Shown here: positions 43,678 to 51,104 of the stretch, in pieces
Layout: each line of letters starts with the position of its first letter
Numbering within the stretch: the stretch's first letter is position 1
Position numbers and translations under genes: made by a program
The notes under the pieces: model-generated
The model's input: the letters and a program-made list of their open reading frames with translations, nothing else
What the model was told of the DNA's origin: nothing
Database searches by the model: none
Origin: Paraburkholderia sp. Ac-20340
Lineage (GTDB): Bacteria > Pseudomonadota > Gammaproteobacteria > Burkholderiales > Burkholderiaceae
Direction of reading: 5' to 3'
DNA length: 64,000 nucleotides
NCBI RefSeq assembly: GCF_017104965.1
Contig: NZ_JAAGPR010000024.1
Location: 1 to 64,000 of the forward strand

Positions 43678-43986
43678 ATGGACCCGCTCAATACCCGTCC
43701 TTCGTGGCTGGCCGCCCTGCTGCCCCTCCTGGCTGTCTGGCAGTACGGAGACCGGGGCACTGTTCGCGGCGAACTCTACCGCATGGCCCTGTCGGCCGAT
43801 GCGGCTGCACAATCCGCCGACGCGCTCAGGCGCATTGCCACTATGCTCGATCGCGACGGCAACCCGACAGAGATGCACCGCGAGGAGTTGCTCACCATCG
43901 TCCACGCCGCCCTGGCTGACTTCGAGCGCGTGCCGCCCTGTGCGCCCGTTGCGATGCTCATGGAACCTCGGGGTAATCTGCATTAA
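43678..43986 (+). CDS. Hypothetical plasmid protein
   Basis: The 102-residue protein follows DUF932 by 51 bases, with a strong hairpin in the spacer (ACGCCCCGGCC/GGTCGGGGCGT, 43632-43657). It is mostly helical, with PSWLAALLPLLAVWQYGDRG near 8-27 and RMALSADAAAQSADALRRIA. It could have one short hydrophobic helix but not a clear membrane segment. No domain is recognised. Codon use and position in the operon support a real gene. Confidence 0.6.
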   Translation: MDPLNTRPSWLAALLPLLAVWQYGDRGTVRGELYRMALSADAAAQSADALRRIATMLDRDGNPTEMHREELLTIVHAALADFERVPPCAPVAMLMEPRGNLH

Positions 43987-44051
43987 CGTTCGTCATCCTT
44001 ATCATTTTTTTCGACGCCCGCGCGAAGCTCACGCGGGCCTGTGAGAGACTT

Positions 44052-44276
44052 ATGACCAACACTTTGACCATTGCCGAACTCGAACAGGCCATTAACTTCT
44101 GGTGCGCCCGGGAACCGCCTCTGGACGGTGCGCTGTGTGCAAGAGCGTGCACGCTCGCTGACGTGTACGGGCTGATGATCTATGAGCGCGCCACAACTGT
44201 TGATGTGTCGGGGCTCACGCCCGAGCAGTTGGATGCGGTACGTCTCGGACTGGATTACCGGCCCCCGCGACCGTGA
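44052..44276 (+). CDS. DUF3717 small protein
   Basis: The 74-residue protein matches the pattern of DUF3717: TLTIAELEQAINFWCAREPP, then ARACTLADVYGLMIYERATT and a short tail. The family is common in Burkholderiales and its function is unknown. It follows a hairpin (GCCCGCG/CGCGGGC, 44016-44038) and ends at the start of a GC-rich repeat array. Confidence 0.75.
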   Translation: MTNTLTIAELEQAINFWCAREPPLDGALCARACTLADVYGLMIYERATTVDVSGLTPEQLDAVRLGLDYRPPRP

Positions 44277-44803
44277 TATCCTCGCGCCCCGTCCCTGCGC
44301 GTCTAGGGGCGCACACGCTGCCCACCCGCCTCGCTGCAAGCCCGGGAGGCGGGATAATCACACGTGCGTCGCGCGCGCCGCGCGCCCGGATCGAGGCGCA
44401 CGGGGACCCGCGCCGCAAGGCGCGGGGAGAGCGCCGGCGCGCCGCGGATCGCGGCGTGACGATCCGGTTGGGCCCTGGCAAACCACTGCCGGGGTCGTCA
44501 AGCGCCCGCAGGGCGCGTGTATCCCCAACGGCGTAAGCCGTGGGGGGTGGAATAATCACGGGTGCATCGCGCGCGCCGCGCGCCCGGATCGAGGCGCACG
44601 GGGACCCGCGCCGCAGGCGCGGGGAGAGCGCCGGCGCGCCGCGGATCGCGGCGTGACGATCCGGTACGGCCCAGGCAGTCCATCGGCCGGGGTCGTCAAG
44701 CGCCCGCAGGGCGCGTGTATTCCCCGCGGCGCAAGCCGTGGGGGCTGGATATCAAACGGCGCCTGCAGGCCATCGCCGCGAGAAAGGTCAACAAGAGGTA
44801 CCA
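44277..44803 (+). repeat. Tandem 198-bp GC-rich repeat with GNRA-loop hairpins
   Basis: Two direct copies start at ATAATCAC, 44354 and 44552 (period 198), with a partial copy before them. Each copy folds locally on paper. CCCGCGCC/GGCGCGGG closes a GCAA or GCA loop. GCGCCC/GGGCGC closes a GCA loop. CCCCAACGGC or CCCCGCGGC pairs with GCCGTGGGG around GTAA or GCAA. GCCCGGATCG with CGATCC can enclose the first hairpin. The two copies differ mostly in loops or by changes that keep pairing (A-T to G-T). Open frames here change between copies and are not conserved, so this is more likely structured RNA or DNA than protein. Confidence 0.7.
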
Positions 44804-45079
44804 ATGAGCGATTTTCATACAAATATTCGCCCACAGTGTCTGGTTCCCTGGGTGCGAGGCTGGGAACAGCCCACCGGCCCAGAGATTCGTGAGGTCATCC
44901 GTCGCGCGGGCCTGACAGGACGCGAAGCCGCCGATTTCGTAGGCTTGAGCGAAAAGGGCGGTGGCCGTCAGATACGTCGCTGGATTAGCCAGGAGTCGGA
45001 CATTCCCTACGCTGCGTGGGCACTTTTGTGCCACGCGGCGGGTTTAGGCACCATCTGGAATGAAACTAGACAAGGCTAA
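44804..45079 (+). CDS. Small helix-turn-helix regulator
   Basis: The 91-residue protein has an HTH-like core PTGPEIREVIRRAGLTGREA, ADFVGLSEKGGGRQIRRWIS, then IPYAAWALLCHAAGLGTIW. This pattern is common in plasmid- and phage-borne regulators of Burkholderiales. AAGAGG precedes the ATG at 44804. It stands directly after the tandem structured repeat. It is a candidate for binding the 42.2-kb palindromes, but that is speculative. Confidence 0.7.
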   Translation: MSDFHTNIRPQCLVPWVRGWEQPTGPEIREVIRRAGLTGREAADFVGLSEKGGGRQIRRWISQESDIPYAAWALLCHAAGLGTIWNETRQG

Positions 45080-45386
45080 CTTCGATAGCAATGAGAACCT
45101 GACCATCCTGCCGGGCAATCGGCAGCACGTGAAAAGAGCAGATCGGCGATCATCGGGTTGGCGTGGAAGAGTCGCGCGTGGTACTGAACGACGCGCGGGT
45201 CCACATGGGCTGCCTGTTAGATCCATCCCGTTGGCTCTGGCCAGCGGCGCCCTACCGGCAGTCTTGCCTCACAAAAGGTGATATGCGAGGACGATGTGCT
45301 GTCACAAATGAAGCTCGCGTGGCGTTGAACCCGACAGGCCTCGTCTCAAGCGGCGAGCTTAATTACCATCCCGAAGCCGAGTGCGG
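45080..45386. other. Gap between convergent HTH gene and SOS-box gene
   Basis: No gene, RNA gene or repeat stands out. Short plus-strand frames run through but lack starts and coding character. Confidence 0.35.
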
Positions 45387-45902
45387 TTAGCGCTTCTCGG
45401 TCACCGGGCCAATGCGCTGCACTACCTGCATCAACCGGCGCCGGATTCGCCGGAGTTCCTTGCGCGCATAGTCGATAGTCGCGCTTTCCTTGTCGACATG
45501 CCAGAGCGCATCCGCGACCATCGCCTCGAGTTCGGACAACTCATGCCGGCCAGTCTGCACTTCGAGGGCCAAGCACTTCACCTCGGGAATCGGGTGTTCT
45601 CGCCACGTGCGGCGGAGCTCCTGGTAGGTCGGGGTGACGAACGGCGGTAGACCATAGCGCGAGCGTTCGCCACGCACGCGCCGTTCCTTGGCCCAGTCCA
45701 CTTCGCTCTCCGGCGGCTCAACAATCGGATTCTCCCCGCGGTGACGGTCGCGTCTGGTGTGCTCGAGTTTTCGCGAGCGCATGTCGTCGTAGGCAAACCA
45801 GTCACACCGGGCTTCGTCGTCGGTCATCCAGACTGGCGTCTCGACAAAGCGGGCACGTGACTCGTCCCAGTAAGCCCACTTCCATTCAAATAGGGGTTCC
45901 AT
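45387..45902 (-). CDS. Hypothetical protein under a LexA-type box
   Basis: The 171-residue soluble protein starts MEPLFEWKWAYWDESRARFV with a WxxxxARF segment, then DDEARCDWFAYDDMRSRKLE and a charged helical C-terminal half (ELSELEAMVADALWHVDKES, ELRRIRRRLMQVVQRIG). No known domain is recognised. GGGAGCAGTC precedes the ATG at 45902; an in-frame ATG at 45914 lies within the palindrome. The 32-bp palindrome with a perfect SOS core directly upstream suggests DNA-damage induction. The DNA upstream is occupied by the tni transposon. Confidence 0.65.
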   Translation of the reverse strand: MEPLFEWKWAYWDESRARFVETPVWMTDDEARCDWFAYDDMRSRKLEHTRRDRHRGENPIVEPPESEVDWAKERRVRGERSRYGLPPFVTPTYQELRRTWREHPIPEVKCLALEVQTGRHELSELEAMVADALWHVDKESATIDYARKELRRIRRRLMQVVQRIGPVTEKR

Positions 45903-45910
45903 GACTGCTC

Positions 45911-45942
45911 CCATGATACTGTATAGATATACAGTATCATGG
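45911..45942. promoter_or_regulatory. LexA (SOS) box inside a 32-bp perfect palindrome
   Basis: The arms CCATGATACTGTATA and TATACAGTATCATGG surround GA. The core TACTGTATAGATATACAGTA fits the CTGT-N8-ACAG LexA consensus fully. It lies 8 bases upstream of the ATG at 45902, so bound LexA would cover the promoter or start of that gene. Confidence 0.8.
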
Positions 45943-46047
45943 AGGGCCGGCACGCGCTAGGCTGTGCCGGATCTGTCACGAGGTGTTGAAGTTCGGAGAT
46001 TCCGCTAATGGTGTCCGTTGGAGCGCTAATCGTGTCCATTAATTCCG

Positions 46048-46581
46048 CTAACGCAGCCGACCGCTGTTATTGAACATACGCATCTCGCGATGACGGCTGA
46101 TCGCGTCCAGCGCAGCAGCGAAGTGACCTGACCGGCGAAATACAGAAGCGGGGACTGTTTCTAGGAGCGTGCGGTGCACGCTACAGAATTTCGCTGTTGG
46201 TTCCAGCCACTCACGTTTCCAGCGAGGCGCCGATACGTCCGCGTCATTCAGCACAAGGCATCTGAAGCAGTACGGCATGCAGCGCCGATCAATGAGCCAA
46301 GCAGATGGCGTCTGGATGTACCTCAATCTCTCGTCATCAAGACGTGCGAGCGTTGCGAATCGATGGAGCGCTGACTGCGAAATTGGAGGGAAAAGAATCC
46401 ATCCGGCAGTTCCGAGCGCGGGCAGTTCCTCGCTTGTGCCAACCTCCCACAGCATTGCAACGCTCACCTGGTATCGCGCCGCGACACGGCCTAACCAGCT
46501 TCCGAAGGCTTCCTCGTAGAAGGGCCTCGGAGCAATCGGCCACGGGACGACATTACTGCGCGATTCGGCAGACATGTTCAA
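46048..46581 (-). CDS. tniQ: TniQ-family protein, short form
   Basis: The 177-residue protein begins PWPIAPRPFYEEAFGSWLGR, the TniQ/TnsD start, followed by a zinc-binding pattern: PYCFRCLVLNDADV, then FCSVHRT (C-x2-C ... C-x2-H). TniQ proteins couple target choice to the TniB AAA+ protein. Tn5053 TniQ and TnsD are over 400 residues, so this is a minimal version. Its start overlaps tniB by 29 bases, and its stop codon lies within a terminal repeat at 46046-46060. It looks complete. Confidence 0.8.
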   Translation of the reverse strand: MNMSAESRSNVVPWPIAPRPFYEEAFGSWLGRVAARYQVSVAMLWEVGTSEELPALGTAGWILFPPISQSALHRFATLARLDDERLRYIQTPSAWLIDRRCMPYCFRCLVLNDADVSAPRWKREWLEPTAKFCSVHRTLLETVPASVFRRSGHFAAALDAISRHREMRMFNNSGRLR

Positions 46582-47422
46582 GGTGCGTGAGGCCGATAAA
46601 TTCGTCGCCGTTGCGAATTGATAGTTCGGCTGCGTTGTTCAGCAACGCGGATATCTCGCCGGTCAGTCCGCCGCTCGCGCTCAGAACAAATTGAACGATC
46701 TCGCGTCGCGCGAGATCCGATGGCTTGCGCAGTGGCAGCACGCGTTCGAACGCCGCGAGAAGCCGCCTCAGACCATCGCTCTCCCGCCATCGTGGTATTT
46801 CGAACGGCGTATAACGACTTATCATCTGGGTATCTGTTTGAAGCGCGAGTACGGCGTCGCGAGTGCCGACCAGAACCATGCTGATCTGAAGGTCGTTGGC
46901 CAGGAACTTGAGGAGGTTCAGCGATGCGCGCTGCTCGCGATACGTGCCCGCCAGTAGGTGGTGGACCTCATCGACAACCAGCATTCGTGGCGACACCCGC
47001 TTCAGTATCTCGCGAGCTAATCGTTCAAGGGATGCAAGTCCGGCCGCTGCATTATGAGGGGCGCCTAGCTCGAACAGTAAGCCCGAATAGAATCGATGCT
47101 GGTCCGGGGTCGGTGGCATCTGCATTGCCACAACCGGACAGCGTTCGACTCCGCTTCGCTCGTCAAACTCGTTGGGATGCGCACGCCGAAATTTGGCCGT
47201 GATTTTCGTCTTGCCAATATTTGAATCACCGTGCAAGAGCAGGCACGGCATCCGGTCGCGGCGCGGAGTCTCATAAAGGCGCTCAAGTTGCTGCAGGGCT
47301 TGCGTCGCGCGGGGATAATCGATCCAACGGTCGCGTAGAAGTCCGAGAATTCGTTCGTCGTTTCCTAACTCCGCCTGCTTTCTGGCGGCCGGTAGCAAAT
47401 GGGCAAGCGTCCCGTCCTTCAT
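46553..47422 (-). CDS. tniB: TniB AAA+ ATPase
   Basis: The 289-residue AAA+ regulator of transposition is of the TniB/TnsC type. Walker A is LLLHGDSNIGKTKI near 62-75, Walker B is MLVVDEVHHLLAGTYREQR near 148-166, and sensor-1 is ISMVLVGTRDAVLAL. Such proteins polymerise on target DNA and activate the DDE transposase. The gene starts 8 bases after the tniA stop. Length is normal for TniB. Confidence 0.88.
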   Translation of the reverse strand: MKDGTLAHLLPAARKQAELGNDERILGLLRDRWIDYPRATQALQQLERLYETPRRDRMPCLLLHGDSNIGKTKITAKFRRAHPNEFDERSGVERCPVVAMQMPPTPDQHRFYSGLLFELGAPHNAAAGLASLERLAREILKRVSPRMLVVDEVHHLLAGTYREQRASLNLLKFLANDLQISMVLVGTRDAVLALQTDTQMISRYTPFEIPRWRESDGLRRLLAAFERVLPLRKPSDLARREIVQFVLSASGGLTGEISALLNNAAELSIRNGDEFIGLTHLEHVCRIAQ

Positions 47423-47430
47423 GTGTCACC

Positions 47431-49059
47431 TCACCATTGCTCGACATCGAAGGCCTGAACTGGCATGGCGTAATCGACCGTTTCAGCCTGCTGCTCCGCC
47501 GTCTCACCCCTAAACGGGACAATCCTGTCAAGCAACTCTTCCAGGGGGACGTTCTTTTTGCGTGACCGTCGCAGAGCGCGGGCCGTTGTCTGCCTGGCTT
47601 TGGCGATCACGCGCCGTTGCTCTTCTATCGTCCTAAAAATCATCGCTTCCGAGACAGTGCGCTGCCCTTCCGACCGAATGGCTTGCAACGCTGCCCGATG
47701 TTCGAAAAGAGAAATGGCTGGCCGGCGCATGTCTGCGTAACGGACTTCGAGGTACTCGCCCCGTCCTGCCGTCACGAAGACACGCGAGAGATCCTCAGGA
47801 TGGTACCGAACGGTGACGGCACGCCGGGTCTGGCGCCAGGCAACGAAAATTGGATGCCAGTAACGAACATGGAAAAGCGTCAGTCCATCAGCCTGGATTT
47901 TTCTCTGCGCAACAGGCAAAAAGCGAATTAGAAACCTGAGTTCAGCGTCGGTGGCCGCGGGCAGCTGTCGCGGATCGGGGTTGCGCGCGAGCATTCGCCA
48001 CGTGTCGGCTGGCGTCGCTCCAAGCAGCCCACGGTGCGGAACGTGGTGGTAGCGTCTGGCGATCTCGATCGCGAGCCATTGCTCGAATTCTCGAAGCGTC
48101 AACGAGGCGGTCTTTTCGGACTGCCTCGCCTTGCGGCCTTTTGGGGATGATCCGGTTGCCCCCGGCAGGCCTCGGACGCGCTCCATCAGGGTGCGGTTCA
48201 GCCGCTCGATGTGACCACCGAAATGAGGACGCCCGACTGGACGATACATGAGGTGGATGCCAAATTCCCGACACCCACTGCGAAGCGCCCTGCTCTTGAA
48301 TTCAGCCGCATTGTCGAGATGGAGAACTCGCGGAATTCCTCGCATCGGCCAGTCTGCGTCCGCCTCAATCTTTGCGAGCCAAGGGGCTTTGGATAGTGCC
48401 GCCCTGGTCAGGAGCAGACCAACGGTAGCCGCTCCCGGACGGTCCATTCCGACGTAAAAACTCAACACGCACCTAGTCGCGACATCCAGAGCGATAGTTA
48501 GCCACGGGCGCCCGATCACCGTTCTGTCGTATTCGCTGACCAGAACCACATCCGCTTGTGTATGGTCGACCTGAACGATTTCCAGAGGGTACTTTGCGAC
48601 AAGCGAACCTGGCGCCGTCAGTGCGTCGGGAAGGGTCGCGCGCTTCAGAGCGTCTGCCTCACGATGCTGAGCCCATCTCCGGCCGATGGTGGTCCGGCTT
48701 GGTGGTTGCAGTCCGGCGACTTCACATCTGCGTCGAATCTCCAGCATGAGATCGGTTGCAGGGTGCGCCAATTGTCGTTGAGTGGGCAGCCAGACGTGCA
48801 CCACTTCGTCGATCACAGTATCGATAGCCCCTCCCAACCGACGGTCCCCCTTAGAGGGACCTCGGCGTTTCGGGGCAACTGCGCTCGCAATCGGATTTGC
48901 AAGAAACTTCCGCCGCAAGCGATATACCGTAGTCCAATGGACGCCCAGCAAGTTCGCAGCTACCACCGCGAGCTTTTTCGAAAGTGGTCCTCGCCCTAAC
49001 GGTCGGAGTATGTCTGCTACTTTTGCAGCACGCCTATCCGTTTCCTCCAAAGCCGTCAT
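47431..49059 (-). CDS. tniA: TniA DDE transposase
   Basis: The 542-residue transposase is of the Mu/TnsB/TniA type. An N-terminal HTH (LLGVHWTTVYRLRRKFLANP) leads into the rve core, with Asp in EIVQVDHTQAD, Asp in VLHLDNAAEFKSRA and Glu in GHIERLNRTLMERV. A C-terminal Mu-type beta barrel region (LTLFHVRYWHPIFVAWRQTR) and basic tail follow. It is complete, and all three catalytic acids are present. It is expected to bind the 22-base-spaced repeats at the ends. Confidence 0.9.
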   Translation of the reverse strand: MTALEETDRRAAKVADILRPLGRGPLSKKLAVVAANLLGVHWTTVYRLRRKFLANPIASAVAPKRRGPSKGDRRLGGAIDTVIDEVVHVWLPTQRQLAHPATDLMLEIRRRCEVAGLQPPSRTTIGRRWAQHREADALKRATLPDALTAPGSLVAKYPLEIVQVDHTQADVVLVSEYDRTVIGRPWLTIALDVATRCVLSFYVGMDRPGAATVGLLLTRAALSKAPWLAKIEADADWPMRGIPRVLHLDNAAEFKSRALRSGCREFGIHLMYRPVGRPHFGGHIERLNRTLMERVRGLPGATGSSPKGRKARQSEKTASLTLREFEQWLAIEIARRYHHVPHRGLLGATPADTWRMLARNPDPRQLPAATDAELRFLIRFLPVAQRKIQADGLTLFHVRYWHPIFVAWRQTRRAVTVRYHPEDLSRVFVTAGRGEYLEVRYADMRRPAISLFEHRAALQAIRSEGQRTVSEAMIFRTIEEQRRVIAKARQTTARALRRSRKKNVPLEELLDRIVPFRGETAEQQAETVDYAMPVQAFDVEQW

Positions 49060-49281
49060 CGCCGCTCCTTATCGAGCCTCGTCAGACGCGTTAGCGGAAT
49101 TAAAGGACAGGCCGAACGCGTTAGCAAAATAAACGGACATCCGAGGGTGCGTGCGTTGCTGAAAAGCAACGCCTAAAAGGGGGGGCGAAACCGCTGCTCC
49201 GCCTTATTTCGTGCGGTCAAACTTCAATCTTACATTAGCGTAATCTATGGACGCTATTAGCGGTTTTGACGGGCTTCAACA
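49060..49281. other. Right end of the tni transposon
   Basis: This 220-base end contains no gene. It holds the array of transposase-binding repeats plus a GCGTTGCT / AGCAACGC hairpin near 49152-49172. The terminal CTTCAACA ends at 49281. Confidence 0.6.
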
Positions 49282-49316
49282 GTAGGATCACGACCACGTC
49301 TCAGGAGCACGCCGAC

Positions 49317-49463
49317 ATGACGACCGCAACGAGCAATTTTCTCCTCGGCTTCGCCAAGGCATTTGCAGAATCCCCGCGCCGATTTTTCTCGCCGCTTCCC
49401 GTGCTCGGACAGCTGGCAGGCCGATGCATTGGCTGGCTGCTCCACGGTGGCCATCGCCACTAG
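49317..49463 (+). CDS. Small hypothetical peptide
   Basis: A 48-residue frame with CAGGAGCAC before the ATG at 49317. It reads MTTATSNFLLGFAKAFAESP, RRFFSPLPVLGQLAGR, then CIGWLLHGGHRH, mildly hydrophobic with a basic end. It lies just outside the right end of the tni transposon. No homology is recognised, and expression is suggested only by the RBS. Confidence 0.35.
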   Translation: MTTATSNFLLGFAKAFAESPRRFFSPLPVLGQLAGRCIGWLLHGGHRH

Positions 49464-49639
49464 TCAGCCCCGGACGTGACCGTCCTTCCTCCCCCTCACC
49501 TGACGGTCACCGTGCTTTTCCTTTCCTTCATCGCCGCGCGCCGGGATTCGATTCGACGGCGCCGCGACTCGCAGCTACCAGCCTGCTGATGCCAGCCGCA
49601 CGAGTGGTCGCGAACCGCGCGTTGGGCGCAAGCGGCGAC

Positions 49640-50041
49640 ATGCCGCTGCAGATCGCACCACAATTCGCGACCTCCGCGAAACAACTACCGGCCGCCGGAA
49701 ACTGGCTGTACGAAATCAAGCTCGACGGCTACCGGATGATGCTGCGAATCAAAAGCGGGCGCGTCCAGCTGTTCAAGAAAAACGGGCACAACTGGACCGC
49801 GCGCTCGCCCGGCCTGACGCCGGCGCTGGCCGCGCTTCCCGTTCACGGAGCGAGGCTCGATGGCGAGATCGTCGTGCCCAACGTCGTGGGGCGACCGGAT
49901 TTCAGCGCCCTCCAGAACGCATTCGACACGCCGCACCAGCAGATACCGTGTTGTTCGTCTTCGACGTTCTCTGGCTGGATGGCGTCGACCTGCGGCCGTA
50001 GCCGTTGCACGAACACAGGCGATTGCACTCGCGCGACACTC
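49640..50041 (+). pseudogene. ligD: LigD fragment 1: start of the ATP-dependent DNA ligase domain
   Basis: LigD repairs double-strand breaks with Ku. This piece begins near PLQIAPQFATSAKQLPAAGN, followed by LYEIKLDGYRM, the ligase active-site motif with the AMP-accepting Lys. It then shows GARLDGEIVV and NAFDT. After a frameshift near 49945 the family sequence continues as DTVLFVFDVLWLDGVDLRP and meets a TAG. The phosphoesterase domain upstream and the rest of the adenylation domain are missing here. Two further pieces of the same gene, same strand and order, lie at 58.6 and 61.3 kb. Confidence 0.75.
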
Positions 50042-50117
50042 CACGATAAAGTTACTCATTGACTCGCAGTCAATCCCCAATCTGCTCGTACCTACAACCC
50101 GTTGTCAAGCGTTCACC

Positions 50118-51014
50118 ATGGAACTACGTCAGCTTCGTTACTTCCTCGCCATCTGCGAACATGGCAGCATCGCCGCAGCCGCTCGCGCACTCCACGTGGC
50201 ACAACCTGCATTGTCACGTCAGATAATCATGCTTGAGGAAGAGCTTCATGCTGAGCTCCTACATCGCCTCCCTCGCGGCGTTGCGCTCACGCGTGCAGGC
50301 GACGCAATGTTCAAGCGGGCAACGGAAATTCTACAGTGCATTGACCAATTGAAAAGCGATGTGCGAGGAGCGCAAGACGGAGCCTCGGGCTCACTGAAGA
50401 TCGGCGTAATTCCAAACTATGGATGGTTGCCGGTCATAAGCGAACTGCTTCAGAAAATGCGCGCTGATGCTCCCAACGTTCGCATCGCAATCGAGCCGAA
50501 ACTCTCACGACATCAAGAAGAGGGCATTCGCTCCGGTGAACTGGATGCCGGCTTGATGGCGTGGCGCTCTCCCAGAGATCCAGAACTTTCGGGCCTCAGC
50601 GTGTATGTCGACCCACTCGCGATCGCGATCCCAAAAGCTTCTCGCGGTCGATTTTCACCAACATCGACACTGCAAGACTTAAGAGATGAAGATTTCGTGA
50701 TGTTCCCGCGGGAAAGCTCGCCTGCGACCTATGATCTCATTTGCCGCCTTTTCCAATCCGCAAACATTACTCCGCGCATCACTCACACTGCTTACGACAT
50801 ACCCACGCTTGTCGGCCTCGTTGAATCCGGCGTTGGATTCAGCATCGTCCCTCTTTCTTATCAACTGTATCATCCAGAGGGGGTAACCTTCGTTCCCGTC
50901 ACCCAGCATGATTTCAGGCTCGACATCGAGTTTGTTTGGAAGACCACAAACAACGATCCCATCCTTCGCCGAGTTGTTGGTCTAATCAAAGCGCTGCTGG
51001 CCGCCGAGCCCTGA
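50118..51014 (+). CDS. LysR-family transcriptional regulator (2)
   Basis: The 298-residue LTTR has the HTH MELRQLRYFLAICEHGSIAA, ARALHVAQPALSRQIIMLEE, and the effector domain with LKIGVIPNYGWLPVISELLQ. It resembles the LysR at 13.1 kb in several specific blocks. The start at 50118 follows the family; the open frame upstream belongs to the ligD remnant. It faces the convergent minus-strand genes porin-amidohydrolase-deacylase-MFS and is their likely regulator. Confidence 0.88.
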   Translation: MELRQLRYFLAICEHGSIAAAARALHVAQPALSRQIIMLEEELHAELLHRLPRGVALTRAGDAMFKRATEILQCIDQLKSDVRGAQDGASGSLKIGVIPNYGWLPVISELLQKMRADAPNVRIAIEPKLSRHQEEGIRSGELDAGLMAWRSPRDPELSGLSVYVDPLAIAIPKASRGRFSPTSTLQDLRDEDFVMFPRESSPATYDLICRLFQSANITPRITHTAYDIPTLVGLVESGVGFSIVPLSYQLYHPEGVTFVPVTQHDFRLDIEFVWKTTNNDPILRRVVGLIKALLAAEP

Positions 51015-51104
51015 TCTTGCCACAACGCCCGAAACGCATCGACTCCTTGCCGTCAACGGCCACCATTATTGGCACGATGACGCATTCAATTGACGGTCGG
51101 AGAG

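Larger units (their letters stand above)
45984..49281 (-). mobile_element. Transposon carrying only tniQ-tniB-tniA
   Basis: The ends are inverted: left TGTTGAAGTTCG, right (reverse complement) TGTTGAAGCCCG. Each is followed by CCGCTAAT-N2-YGTCC repeats spaced 21-22 bases (left 46002, 46024, 46046; right 49262, 49240). Further copies of TGTCC-N-TTTAATTCCGCTAACGC type stand near 49080-49135. Between the ends are only the three transposition genes. No resolvase, cargo or CRISPR is present. No exact 5-bp target duplication is seen (CGAGG left, GTAGG right). Confidence 0.8.

Noticed and set aside
42280..43983. 567-residue minus-strand open frame
   Set aside because: Antisense to the antirestriction and DUF932 genes, which have clear homology and RBSs; no domain in the frame.
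44354..44752. CRISPR array
   Set aside because: Only two long copies with a 198-bp period and no spacers of 30-40 bases; no cas genes in the window.
45984..49281. CRISPR-associated transposon (type V-K-like)
   Set aside because: The short TniQ invites the idea, but no Cas protein, CRISPR repeat or tracr-like sequence is present within the element.
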